This document shows, one piece after another, positions 53,954-62,448 of a stretch of 64,000 bases of DNA. This DNA comes from Sphingomonas sp. YR710. Lineage in GTDB: Bacteria > Pseudomonadota > Alphaproteobacteria > Sphingomonadales > Sphingomonadaceae. The translations under genes were made by a program, and so were the position numbers. The notes beneath the pieces were generated by a model. That model had not been told where the DNA came from and did no database searches. It was given only the letters and a program-made list of their open reading frames with translations. Each line of letters opens with the position of its first letter. The first letter of the stretch is position 1. The stretch spans positions 1 through 64,000 of the forward strand of contig NZ_FMZJ01000015.1 of the NCBI RefSeq assembly GCF_900101455.1, given 5' to 3'.

Positions 53954-54955
53954 TCAGAACAGTCCCGCTATCCAGTAGAATGCGGCGGCGATCAAAGCCG
54001 CCGCCGGCAAGGTCACCACCCAGGCGATGACGATGCTGCTGGCGACATTCCAGCGCACCGCCGCCAGTCGGCGGGACGCGCCGACGCCGACGATCGCGCC
54101 GGTGATGGTGTGGGTCGTCGATACCGGGATGCCGAGCCAGTTTGCCGCGAACAGGGTGATCGCGCCGCCGGTTTCCGCGCAGAAGCCCTGTGCCGGCGTG
54201 AGCCGGGTGATCTTCGATCCCATCGTGTGCACGATCCGCCAGCCGCCGAACAACGTGCCCAGCCCCATCGCCGCCTGACAGGCGATCACGACCCAGAACG
54301 GCACATGGAAGCTGCCGCCCAGCCGGTGCTGCGAATAAAGCAGGACGGCGATGATCCCCATCGTCTTCTGCGCGTCATTGCCGCCATGGCCGAGCGAGTA
54401 GAGCGAGGCGGAGACGAACTGCAGCTTGCGGAAGCGCCGGTCGGCGGCCTTTGGCGTCGAGCGGACGAACAACCAGCTGGTACCCAGCACGAGGAACAGC
54501 GCGAGCACCAGCCCGAAGGCCGGGGACAGTATGATCGCCGCCGTCGTCTTGATCACCCCTGCCCAGATCACCGCCGACAGGCCGGCCTTGGCGATACCGG
54601 CGCCGAGCAGGCCGCCGATCAGAGCATGGCTGCTGCTCGAAGGGATGCCGAGCATCCAGGTGATGATGTTCCAGCAGATCGCGCCCATCAATGCGCCGAA
54701 GATCACCTGCGCATCGACGATATTGGCATCGACGATGCCCTTGCCCACGGTTTCGGCGACATGCAGCCCGAAGAACAGGAAGGCCACGAAGTTGAAGAAG
54801 GCCGCCCAGAATACTGCATATTGCGGCTTGAGGACGCGCGTTGACACGATCGTCGCGATCGAATTGGCCGCGTCGTGCAGGCCGTTCAGAAAGTCGAACG
54901 CGAGCGCGATGGCGATCAGACCGATCAGCATCGGCAAACTCAGAATGGCGCTCAT
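53954..54955 (-). CDS. pit: Inorganic phosphate transporter, PiT family
   Basis: A 333-residue inner-membrane phosphate permease with about ten hydrophobic segments. The duplicated family signature is visible as FDFLNGLHDAANSIAT near the N-terminus and SLYSLGHGGNDAQKTMGI in the second half, along with GIPSSSSHALIGG and PVSTTHTITGAIVG. It uses proton or cation symport with metal-phosphate. The DUF47-containing accessory gene lies 18 bp upstream in the same operon. Confidence 0.94.
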   Translation of the reverse strand: MSAILSLPMLIGLIAIALAFDFLNGLHDAANSIATIVSTRVLKPQYAVFWAAFFNFVAFLFFGLHVAETVGKGIVDANIVDAQVIFGALMGAICWNIITWMLGIPSSSSHALIGGLLGAGIAKAGLSAVIWAGVIKTTAAIILSPAFGLVLALFLVLGTSWLFVRSTPKAADRRFRKLQFVSASLYSLGHGGNDAQKTMGIIAVLLYSQHRLGGSFHVPFWVVIACQAAMGLGTLFGGWRIVHTMGSKITRLTPAQGFCAETGGAITLFAANWLGIPVSTTHTITGAIVGVGASRRLAAVRWNVASSIVIAWVVTLPAAALIAAAFYWIAGLF

Positions 54956-54973
54956 TGAATAGTTCCCGGGCCG

Positions 54974-56044
54974 TCAGGCGTGATCGAGCACAAGGCCCTG
55001 GATTTCGTTGGCGACGTCTTCGAACCGGTCGGTGACCTTCTCGAGGTGGCCATAGACTTCGCGGCCGATGATGAAGGTCATCGGGTTCTGCCCGGCCTGC
55101 GCCTTGAACAACGCCTTCAGGCCGGCGTCGTGAATGTCGTCGGCATGGCCCTCCAGCTTGACGATCCGCTCGGTCAGTTCGTGCAGCCGTGCGCTGTTCC
55201 GGTCGAGCGAGCGCAGCAGTGGCATCGCATCGGCGGTGATCCGCGCGCATTCGACGATCAGCCCGGCCATGTCGCGCATCTGCGGTTCGAACGTATCGAG
55301 TTCGTAGAGCATGATCGTCTTGGCGGTCTGGTTCATCTGGTCGATCGCGTCATCCATCGCGCCGATCAGGCCGGTGATTGCGGTGCGATCGAACGGCGTG
55401 ATCAAGGTCCGGCGCACATCCATCAGCACCTCGCGGATGATGTCGTCGGCATCTTGCTCGCGATCGACGATTACCTTGCAGTGGATCGGCAGGTCGGGGC
55501 CGCCCTGCAACAGCTTGCCGAGCGCGTCAGCCGCGACCACGATCAATGCGGCATGCGCCTCGAACTGTTCGAAGAAGCGGCCTTGCTTGGGCATCAGAGC
55601 CTGGAACCAGCGCACGATCGTGGACCTTTCTGCGGAATGGCGGCGAACCGCCGAGAGACAATGTTCGATAAAACCGGGCTTCCAGACCGGCGGCTGGAAC
55701 CGCGCGATCAGGATTTTGAGATCGGGCTCTTCTACGGCAGCCGCCGCCTGCGCAAGCGAGAACCAGCGCACCTCGCGTTCATGCTGTTCAGGCCATTCGG
55801 GCAATTGGCCGGTAACCGACAGCGGGAACACGTCGACCGTCGCCAGCCGCGCGTCGCCGCTTCGGCGCAACTTGTTATAGTTGTAATTGCCGATCGAGAT
55901 CGGGCACGGAATACCGACCAGCCCGGCCTCTTCGAACGCCTCATGCGCGGCGGCTTCGTGGCTGCGCAGCCCCTTGATGCGATTGCCCTTGGGAATCACC
56001 CAGCGCCGCCGTTCCCGCGACGTGATCAGCATGACCTCGATCAC
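54974..56044 (-). CDS. Nudix hydrolase fused to a DUF47 (PhoU-like) Pit accessory domain
   Basis: One 356-residue frame joins two domains usually found apart. Residues ~1-125 are a Nudix domain of the polyphosphate/diphosphoinositol type (WVIPKGNRIKG, then AAAHEAFEEAGLVG). Residues ~144-356 are a DUF47 helical bundle (RWFQALMPKQGRFFEQFEAHA onward), which accompanies Pit transporters. The GTG at 56044 is the first standard start, yet conserved Nudix sequence continues upstream to 56089 with no ATG, GTG or TTG start. A GTG at 55615 with GAAAGG 9 nt upstream could start the DUF47 part alone. Confidence 0.82.
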   Translation of the reverse strand: MIEVMLITSRERRRWVIPKGNRIKGLRSHEAAAHEAFEEAGLVGIPCPISIGNYNYNKLRRSGDARLATVDVFPLSVTGQLPEWPEQHEREVRWFSLAQAAAAVEEPDLKILIARFQPPVWKPGFIEHCLSAVRRHSAERSTIVRWFQALMPKQGRFFEQFEAHAALIVVAADALGKLLQGGPDLPIHCKVIVDREQDADDIIREVLMDVRRTLITPFDRTAITGLIGAMDDAIDQMNQTAKTIMLYELDTFEPQMRDMAGLIVECARITADAMPLLRSLDRNSARLHELTERIVKLEGHADDIHDAGLKALFKAQAGQNPMTFIIGREVYGHLEKVTDRFEDVANEIQGLVLDHA

Positions 56045-56102
56045 CCCGTTTCCATCGGTTCGGTAGGGAAGGGCGGCAACCTGCTTGATGATCGATCCTC
56101 TC

Positions 56103-56393
56103 GCCGGGGTGCCGGCCGATTATGACGCTTTGGTTGCAATTGCCGCGAATCTTGGCGGATCGCCAGCCCCGACTTTTGCGGATCGCGATATCGAGGTGTC
56201 GTTGGTCGAAGCAAGCCGGTCGTTCGTCGCCGGTCATGGAGGTTTGTGGAGGGGATGGCGCGGTCGGTCGAACGTCGCATGTGCCGTCAACGGCGTTGCC
56301 ATACAGCTTTTACCACGGCGGACGGCAGCAGGATGCACGGTGCGCCGCAAAGACATTAGGCGCGCCGCGGCAGGGGTTGTGGCGCGAGGTTTC
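56103..56393. other. Divergent intergenic region, no gene recognised
   Basis: About 290 bp between the Nudix-DUF47 gene and the first UrcA gene. It should hold both promoters. Open frames crossing it show no family features. Confidence 0.45.
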
Positions 56394-56407
56394 AGAGGAG
56401 TTCCGCC

Positions 56408-56752
56408 ATGATTCGTTCGATTCTTCTTGCAGTGGCTTCCGTCGGGGTTTCCGCGGCGGCCATGACGTCGGCGCCGGCTTTCGCGGCCGAAGCCCCCCGT
56501 ATCGATGTCCATTATGATGACCTCAGCCTGCGGGGCCCGCAGGGTGCACAGGAACTGAAGGTTCGCGTCGAGCGCGCCGCGCGTCGCGTTTGCGCCACCA
56601 ACGGTGTCGTTGATCTGCAGGCCCGTGCTGCTTCGGCCGAGTGCCGCCGCGTGGCGGTCGTCAGGGCTATGCCGCAGGTCGAGCTGGCACTCGCCAATGC
56701 CCAGAATCAGCGGGTTGCGGAAAACAGTCGAGTGTCAGTGGCGGCTCACTGA
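56408..56752 (+). CDS. UrcA-family exported protein, paralogue 1
   Basis: A 114-residue secreted protein of the UrcA family, common in sphingomonads and Caulobacterales and of unknown function. A signal peptide (MIRSILLAVASVGVSAAAM to AFA) is followed by the family core: VHYDDLSLRGPQGAQELKVR, the first cysteine in AARRVCAT, the second in SAECRRVAV, and a short final AAH. AGAGGAG precedes the ATG. It is the first of three paralogues, each with its own terminator. Confidence 0.88.
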   Translation: MIRSILLAVASVGVSAAAMTSAPAFAAEAPRIDVHYDDLSLRGPQGAQELKVRVERAARRVCATNGVVDLQARAASAECRRVAVVRAMPQVELALANAQNQRVAENSRVSVAAH

Positions 56753-56806
56753 CCAACCCACAACAGGTACACGCGGCCGGACTGGCAATTTCCACCGCGT
56801 GGCACA

Positions 56807-56842
56807 CACCCTCGGGCTTTCCCTTGCCCGGGGGTGTTTTTA
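56807..56842 (+). terminator. Terminator after UrcA paralogue 1
   Basis: ACACCCTCGGGC pairs with GCCCGGGGGTGT (one wobble) around an 8-bp loop, followed by TTTTT. Confidence 0.88.
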
Positions 56843-57050
56843 CGCCGGTGGCCATTTTTACCGGACACGGACGATAACGGCTATGCATGACGGCGCTGTC
56901 GCCGCTTCTTCAAAATCGGCTATTTTCTCCGGATTTTCAGATTTTGCTAAAATATAAATGGTTAATATGTGAAAAACATTATGGTGCCATAACAAAATAT
57001 TCATTGGTCGAACCTATTGGAATATTTCCAGGCAATTTAGGAGAGGCTTT

Positions 57051-57362
57051 ATGAAAAACCCGATCGTTATTTCATCTTTGATAGTTGTGGCATTTTCGAT
57101 GTCGGCGATGGCTACACCAGTTATTGCATCCAGTGATGCCAGCGTTACTGTTCGATATAAGGATTTGAACCTTGCAAATTCTGAGGGCGTGCGGGAGCTT
57201 CGTGCAAGGGTAAACCATGCCGCTGCGACGGTCTGTGCGGGTGAACTGTCGTCCGTTTGCGTGCGCGGCGCCATTGCCAGCGCCGAGCCGCAGATCAATC
57301 TGGCGCTTGCCGGTGGTGCATCGCATTCGAAGACCGAAACGATCGCCGTTTCCGCGCACTGA
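57051..57362 (+). CDS. UrcA-family exported protein, paralogue 2
   Basis: A 103-residue UrcA-family protein with a signal peptide (VISSLIVVAFSMSAMATPVIA) and the core VRYKDLNLANSEGVRELRAR, then AATVCAG and SSVCVRG, ending VSAH. The upstream ~170 bp and the first ~40 codons are much more AT-rich than the neighbouring genes, which may mean a different history or strong promoter needs. AGGAGAGG precedes the ATG. Confidence 0.86.
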   Translation: MKNPIVISSLIVVAFSMSAMATPVIASSDASVTVRYKDLNLANSEGVRELRARVNHAAATVCAGELSSVCVRGAIASAEPQINLALAGGASHSKTETIAVSAH

Positions 57363-57394
57363 CGCAGAGCCCGCCTGCGCGCGAGGATCGCTCG

Positions 57395-57427
57395 AACACC
57401 TCCGGGTTCCTTCCCCGGAGGTGTTTT
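57395..57427 (+). terminator. Terminator after UrcA paralogue 2
   Basis: ACACCTCCGGG pairs with CCCGGAGGTGT, followed by TTTTC. The hairpin resembles those after the other two UrcA genes. Confidence 0.85.
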
Positions 57428-57506
57428 CGTGTCCGGCCGATGCGCGTCAGAACGGTGAGGTTGTGTGGAGGGCAATCCGGAGAACACGGCAGCGCCCCGC
57501 CTCGCC

Positions 57507-57598
57507 GTCATTCCGCGAAAGCGGAAACTCACAGTGAAGGCGCACGGGAATCGGAAGGTGCCCTCATCCATGGGTCCCCGCTTTCGCGGGGATGACGA
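57507..57598. repeat. Paired-palindrome intergenic repeat, family A, copy 4
   Basis: A slightly decayed left arm (GTCATTCCGCGAAAGCGGAA) faces an intact right arm (CCCCGCTTTCGCGGGGATGA). It lies between UrcA paralogues 2 and 3. Confidence 0.83.
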
Positions 57599-57918
57599 TG
57601 AAAAGGAGGCCGGCGCGATAAAAGGCTATGAGCGCAGCCAGATCGTCTGATCGGCCGGACGACGCGCAGAATGCGAGATATGGTCGGTCACCCCCATCGT
57701 TGACGGTGATGACTTGGGAATGGAACATGGCCGCGCGGTCGTCGCTGACTTTCGTCTGCTCCGATATGTCGTTCGTCGTCAGATTTGCGGTTTGCAGAGG
57801 CGGCTCGCCCGTCGGTCGAACCCTGCATGCGAAGCTCCTGCGGGCCGCCTAGAAAGTTCTCAACGACAGATGGCGGCGCGATGGCGGCCATGTCGAACGG
57901 GACCTCAGGGAGTTTATA
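57599..57918. other. Intergenic region before UrcA paralogue 3
   Basis: About 320 bp that should carry the promoter of the third UrcA gene. Short open frames are present but lack ribosome sites and family features. Confidence 0.45.
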
Positions 57919-58254
57919 ATGACCACGACCATCTTCACCTCGCTTGCGCTTGCTGCTGCTACCGTAACCGGCTTCGCGTCTCCGGCCTTTGCCGCCGATT
58001 TGCCTACGGCTGTGGTTCGCTACGGTGACATCAACCTCGCAAATGCCGCAGGTGCGCAGACATTGCAGATGCGCGTCAAGCGTGCGGCTGCACGGGTTTG
58101 CCAGACCAGCGACCGTGACCTTTCGGCGGTGATGGCGGCGAAGCAGTGCCAGCGTCTCGCTGTCGCCAGAGCGATGCCGCAGGTCGAACTCGCGCTGGCA
58201 CAGGCCGGCACGCAGGTCGCCCAGAATTCAGCGAGCCTCGCCTCGGCACACTGA
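57919..58254 (+). CDS. UrcA-family exported protein, paralogue 3
   Basis: A 111-residue UrcA-family protein. A signal peptide (TTIFTSLALAAATVTGFASP to AFAA) precedes VRYGDINLANAAGAQTLQMR, AARVCQT and AAKQCQRLAVARAMPQVELAL, ending ASAH. The segment RAMPQVELALA is shared exactly with paralogue 1, which supports a local duplication. AGGGAG precedes the ATG. Confidence 0.88.
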   Translation: MTTTIFTSLALAAATVTGFASPAFAADLPTAVVRYGDINLANAAGAQTLQMRVKRAAARVCQTSDRDLSAVMAAKQCQRLAVARAMPQVELALAQAGTQVAQNSASLASAH

Positions 58255-58306
58255 TCTGATCGATCGTAAAGCACGCGGTCCTTCGCCACCTCGCCGCCGC
58301 GTGCCA

Positions 58307-58342
58307 GCACCCCCGGGCTTCCCCCGCCCGGGGGTGTTTTTC
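58307..58342 (+). terminator. Terminator after UrcA paralogue 3
   Basis: GCACCCCCGGGC pairs with GCCCGGGGGTGT across a short loop, followed by TTTTTC. The right arm is identical to that of the first UrcA terminator. Confidence 0.9.
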
Positions 58343-58505
58343 TGCGTGATGCCCGCCCCGGCCGCCGAAAGGCAGGATCGTTTCGTCGCGAAATATATTC
58401 GCAGCGGAACAGATGGGCGGTTGCCGCGTCATTGGTTCCGGATCGATCGCCGATCCCGCGGATGCCCTGCATCCGGCCGAATCGGACCGCGAGGAAACAG
58501 ACGCA

Positions 58506-59270
58506 ATGCTTGCCCGGCCCCAGCAACCGGATTTCCTGCCGCCCCCTCGCATTGCCGCCCCCGGACACGCGCTTTTCATCGACTTTGACGGAACCCTGGT
58601 TCCGCTGATGGACCGGCCCGACCAGGTCCGTGCCGATGCCGAACTGATCGATTTGCTGCAGGCTTTGCGCGTCCGGTGCGGTCCGCGGCTCGCGATCGTC
58701 AGCGGCCGGTCGATCGCGCAGATCGATCGGATGATCGGGCCGATCGCGCAGGAGATTGCGCTGGCGGGCAGCCATGGCGCCGAACTCCGCTATAATGGTG
58801 TGTCGACCAGCCCGCCCCGTCCATCGGGCCTTGCCGAAGCATCGGCGGAGCTTGAGTCCTATGCCGTGGAACATCCGGGCCTGCTCGTCGAAACGAAGAG
58901 CCTGGGTGTCGCGCTTCACTATCGCATGGTGCCAGCGCGGGCGGCCGAGGCAGCGGGCATCGTGCGCGCGATTGCGTCGCGCCACGGGCTGCTGGTGCAG
59001 CCGGGCAAGATGATGATGGAGATGCACGGGCCCGGCTCCGACAAGGGCAGCGCGGTCGCCGCGCTGCTCGAACGGCCGGCTCTGGCGGGCGCCGTTCCGG
59101 TCGTCATCGGTGACGACCTGACCGACGAGCCGGCGCTGGCCGTGGCCCGCGCGATGGGCGGGATCGGGATCGTGGTCGGCGGCGACCGCCCCTCTGCCGC
59201 GCGATACACGCTGGCGGATGTCGGCGCGGTGCGTGGCTGGCTATGGCAATTGGTGGAGATGACCGCATGA
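58506..59270 (+). CDS. otsB: Trehalose-6-phosphate phosphatase
   Basis: A 254-residue HAD-superfamily phosphatase that releases trehalose from trehalose-6-phosphate. HAD motifs are FIDFDGTLVP (residues ~24-33, nucleophile Asp), IVSGRS, the lysine in GSDKGSAV and the acidic pair in IGDDLTDEPAL. It starts the operon, and its TGA overlaps the next ATG by 4 nt. The ATG at 58506 is chosen because codons upstream do not match the family. Confidence 0.94.
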   Translation: MLARPQQPDFLPPPRIAAPGHALFIDFDGTLVPLMDRPDQVRADAELIDLLQALRVRCGPRLAIVSGRSIAQIDRMIGPIAQEIALAGSHGAELRYNGVSTSPPRPSGLAEASAELESYAVEHPGLLVETKSLGVALHYRMVPARAAEAAGIVRAIASRHGLLVQPGKMMMEMHGPGSDKGSAVAALLERPALAGAVPVVIGDDLTDEPALAVARAMGGIGIVVGGDRPSAARYTLADVGAVRGWLWQLVEMTA

Positions 59271-61063
59271 CCGCGACGCTTGATCTATGGCCGATCGGCA
59301 ATTGCCAGACGTCGGCGCTGATCGATCGTGCGGGCCGGTTCGTTTGGGCCTGCGTTCCGCGCGTCGACGGCGATCCCGCTTTCTGTTCATTGCTCGATGA
59401 TGTGCCGCGCGGCAGCCCGGAAGGCAGGGGCTTCTGGGATATCGATCTTGAAGACTGTATCGAGACGACGCAATCCTATCTGCGCAACACCCCGATCCTC
59501 ATAACCCGCCATGTCGATTCCACGGGCAACGCGATCGAAGTGGTCGATTTCTGTCCGCGCTTCTTCCGTTCGGGACGGATGTATCGTCCGGTCGCGTTCG
59601 CGCGGATCGTTCGGCCGGTACAGGGCAGTCCGCGCATTCGGGTCCGCTTGCGGCCCGCACATGATTGGGGTGCGCAGGACCCGGAACGGACGCGCGGATC
59701 GAACCATATCCGTTATATGCTCAGCGAACTGACGATGCGGCTGTCAACGACCGCGCCGATCGGGTGGATCGAGGATGAACGGCCATTTCGCCTCGAACGC
59801 ACCTTGCATTTTTTCCTCGGGCCCGACGAAAGCTTTGCCGGCGATATCGGCGACACAATCGATACGATGTTCAAGCACAGCGCGCATGAATGGCGCCGCT
59901 GGACGCGCGCGCTCGCCATCCCGGTGGAGTGGCAGGAGGCTGTGATCCGATCGGCGATCACGCTCAAACTGTGTCAGCATGAGGAAACCGGCGCGATCGT
60001 GGCGGCGCTGACGACCTCGATCCCCGAACATTCGGGATCCGGCCGGAACTGGGACTATCGCTATTGCTGGATCCGGGATGCCTATTACACCGTGCAGGCG
60101 CTCAACCGGCTGGGCGCACTCGACGTGCTCGAAGGCTATCTCGAATATCTGCGCAACATCGTCGACAATGCGAAGGGCGGCCATATCCAGCCGCTTTACG
60201 GTGTCGATGGCGAGCCCAACCTGCCCGAACGGAACGCCAGCGCGCTGAACGGATATCGGGGCATGGGGCCGGTGCGAATCGGCAATCAGGCCTATGCGCA
60301 GGTCCAGCACGATGCGTACGGCCAGATCATCTTGTCCAACGCGCAGGCCTTTTTCGACAGGCGGCTGTACCGGATGGCCGGAGAAGAGGATTTTCGTGCA
60401 CTGGAGAAGATCGGCGAACTGGCGTGGCAGGTTTATGACAAGCCCGACGCCGGGCTTTGGGAGTTGCGAACTAAGAGCCATATCCACACCTATTCGGCGG
60501 CCATGTGCTGGGCGGCATGCGATCGCCTCGCCAACGCCGCGGCCGCGCTGGAGCTTGCGGAGCGCGAAACATTCTGGCGCGATCGCGCCGGCCAGATCCG
60601 CGAGACCATCGAGCAGATGGCGTGGCGGCCGGATTCGGACCGGATATCGGCGACGTTTGGGGGGGACGATCTCGATGCGAGCCTGATCCAGCTTCTCGAC
60701 CTGCGCTTCATCATGCCGGACGATCCGCGGTTCAAGGCGACGCTCGCCGCTGTCGAGCAAGGGCTGCGACGCGGATCGCACATGCTGCGCTATGCGACCG
60801 AAGATGATTTCGGTCTGCCGCATACGGCTTTCAATGTCTGCACCTTCTGGCTCATCGAAGCTTTATGGCTGACCGGTCGCACCGATGATGCTCGTGCCTT
60901 GTTCGAGGAAATGCTGGCCCGGCGGACGCAGGCGGGGCTGCTGTCGGAGGATATCGATCCGGCCACCGGCGAATTGTGGGGCAATTACCCGCAGACCTAT
61001 TCGCTGGTCGGCATGATCAATTGTGCTGTGCTGCTGAGCAAACCCTGGAGTTCGGTGCGATGA
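59267..61063 (+). CDS. Glycoside hydrolase family 15 protein (glucoamylase/trehalase-like)
   Basis: A 598-residue GH15 enzyme. An N-terminal beta-sandwich (starting LWPIGNCQTSALIDRAGRFVW, the usual 'IGNxxxAALID' opening) is followed by the (alpha/alpha)6 barrel. The barrel shows GRNWDYRYCWIRDA, the probable general acid in GLWELR and the probable base in GLLSEDIDPATGELWGNYPQ. No signal peptide, so it acts in the cytoplasm. It lies between otsB and otsA with 4-nt overlaps on both sides, pointing to trehalose or a related alpha-glucan as substrate. Confidence 0.92.
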   Translation: MTATLDLWPIGNCQTSALIDRAGRFVWACVPRVDGDPAFCSLLDDVPRGSPEGRGFWDIDLEDCIETTQSYLRNTPILITRHVDSTGNAIEVVDFCPRFFRSGRMYRPVAFARIVRPVQGSPRIRVRLRPAHDWGAQDPERTRGSNHIRYMLSELTMRLSTTAPIGWIEDERPFRLERTLHFFLGPDESFAGDIGDTIDTMFKHSAHEWRRWTRALAIPVEWQEAVIRSAITLKLCQHEETGAIVAALTTSIPEHSGSGRNWDYRYCWIRDAYYTVQALNRLGALDVLEGYLEYLRNIVDNAKGGHIQPLYGVDGEPNLPERNASALNGYRGMGPVRIGNQAYAQVQHDAYGQIILSNAQAFFDRRLYRMAGEEDFRALEKIGELAWQVYDKPDAGLWELRTKSHIHTYSAAMCWAACDRLANAAAALELAERETFWRDRAGQIRETIEQMAWRPDSDRISATFGGDDLDASLIQLLDLRFIMPDDPRFKATLAAVEQGLRRGSHMLRYATEDDFGLPHTAFNVCTFWLIEALWLTGRTDDARALFEEMLARRTQAGLLSEDIDPATGELWGNYPQTYSLVGMINCAVLLSKPWSSVR

Positions 61064-62448
61064 GCAGGCTGATTGTGGTATCGAACCGGGTGCAGCCGCC
61101 GACGGGCGAGGGGGCCGGCAATCAGGGTGGGCTGGCGGTGGCCTTGTCCGCGGCGCTGCGGGAGTCGAGCGGCATCTGGTTTGGCTGGTCGGGCGAGACC
61201 ACCGATCAATTTACCGGCCATATCAACCTGCAGCGCAATTTCGGCGTGACGAGCGCGACCGTCGATCTCGAAGAGCAGGACGTCGACGAATATTATAATG
61301 GCTATGCGAACCGCACCTTGTGGCCGCTTTTCCATTACCGGATGGACCTGGCCGAGTTTGAGAGCGGGTTCGCCGGGGGCTATGAACGGGTCAATACACG
61401 CTTTGCCGAAACGCTGGAGCCCTTGATCGAAGCCGACGATCTGGTCTGGGTTCACGACTATCATCTGTTTCCGCTGGGCGAGCGATTGCGCGATCGCGGG
61501 ATCGCCAATCGGATCGGCTTCTTCCTCCATATCCCCTGGCCGCCGCATGGGCTGCTGCTGTCGCTGCCCAACCATCGCGAGCTCGTCGAAACGCTGTTCG
61601 CTTATGACGTCGTGGGCTTCCAGACGCAGGCGTGGCTGCAGAATTTCGTCGATTATGTTACCCACGAGATGGATGGCAGCGTCGACGAAAACGGGGTGGT
61701 CACGGTCGGCGATCGTTCGCTTGTCGCGATCGCCTGTCCGATCGGGATCGACACGTCCGAATTCGTCGAGTCCGCCCAATCCTCCGCCGCGCGCTACACG
61801 CGCTACCGCATGGGCCAGAGTGCCAATGGCCGTGATCTGATCGTCGGCGTGGACCGGCTCGATTATTCCAAGGGGCTGGAAGAGCGCTTTCTGGGCTATG
61901 AGCGGTTCCTTGGCATGAACGAATCCTATCATGGCGAGGTCTTCCTGCTGCAGATCGCGCCGCCATCGCGCGGGGATGTGCAAAGCTATCAGGAAATCCG
62001 CGCGTCGCTCGATGCGCTGTCGGGCCGTATCAACGGCGCTTTCGCCGATATCGAATGGGTCCCGATCCGCTATGTCAACCGCGGATATGCGCGCGATCGG
62101 CTGGCCGGCATCTATCGGGCGGCACGGATCGGGCTGGTCACGCCGCTGCGCGACGGCATGAATCTGGTCGCCAAGGAATATGTCGCGGCCCAGGATCCCG
62201 AAGATCCCGGCGTGCTGATTCTCTCGCGTTTCGCGGGCGCTGCCGAGCAATTGACCGACGCGGTGTTGATCAATCCCTACAGCCCCGAAGATATTGCCGA
62301 AGCGATCAAGCTGGCGCTCGAGATGCCGCTGGAGGAGCGGATCGACCGGTGGCAAAAGCTGATGGGCAATATCATCGCCGAAGACGTCGTCTGGTGGCGC
62401 AAGCGTTTCACCGACGCATTGGAACGGGTGCCTCAAATGGCGGGCTGA
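61060..62448 (+). CDS. otsA: Trehalose-6-phosphate synthase
   Basis: A 462-residue GT20 glycosyltransferase that joins UDP-glucose and glucose-6-phosphate. Signatures include SNRVQPP, the glycine loop [41 protein letters not shown] and the nucleotide-binding [11 protein letters not shown], with [16 protein letters not shown] near the end. It closes the operon otsB-GH15-otsA. Its last 16 bases overlap the 3' end of the convergent mechanosensitive channel gene. Confidence 0.95.
   Translation: MSRLIVVSNRVQPPTGEGAGNQGGLAVALSAALRESSGIWFGWSGETTDQFTGHINLQRNFGVTSATVDLEEQDVDEYYNGYANRTLWPLFHYRMDLAEFESGFAGGYERVNTRFAETLEPLIEADDLVWVHDYHLFPLGERLRDRGIANRIGFFLHIPWPPHGLLLSLPNHRELVETLFAYDVVGFQTQAWLQNFVDYVTHEMDGSVDENGVVTVGDRSLVAIACPIGIDTSEFVESAQSSAARYTRYRMGQSANGRDLIVGVDRLDYSKGLEERFLGYERFLGMNESYHGEVFLLQIAPPSRGDVQSYQEIRASLDALSGRINGAFADIEWVPIRYVNRGYARDRLAGIYRAARIGLVTPLRDGMNLVAKEYVAAQDPEDPGVLILSRFAGAAEQLTDAVLINPYSPEDIAEAIKLALEMPLEERIDRWQKLMGNIIAEDVVWWRKRFTDALERVPQMAG

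Noticed and set aside
56085-56411. Plus-strand open frame before the first UrcA gene
   Set aside because: It starts opposite the Nudix coding end, has no ribosome site and no family resemblance, and would run into the UrcA start.
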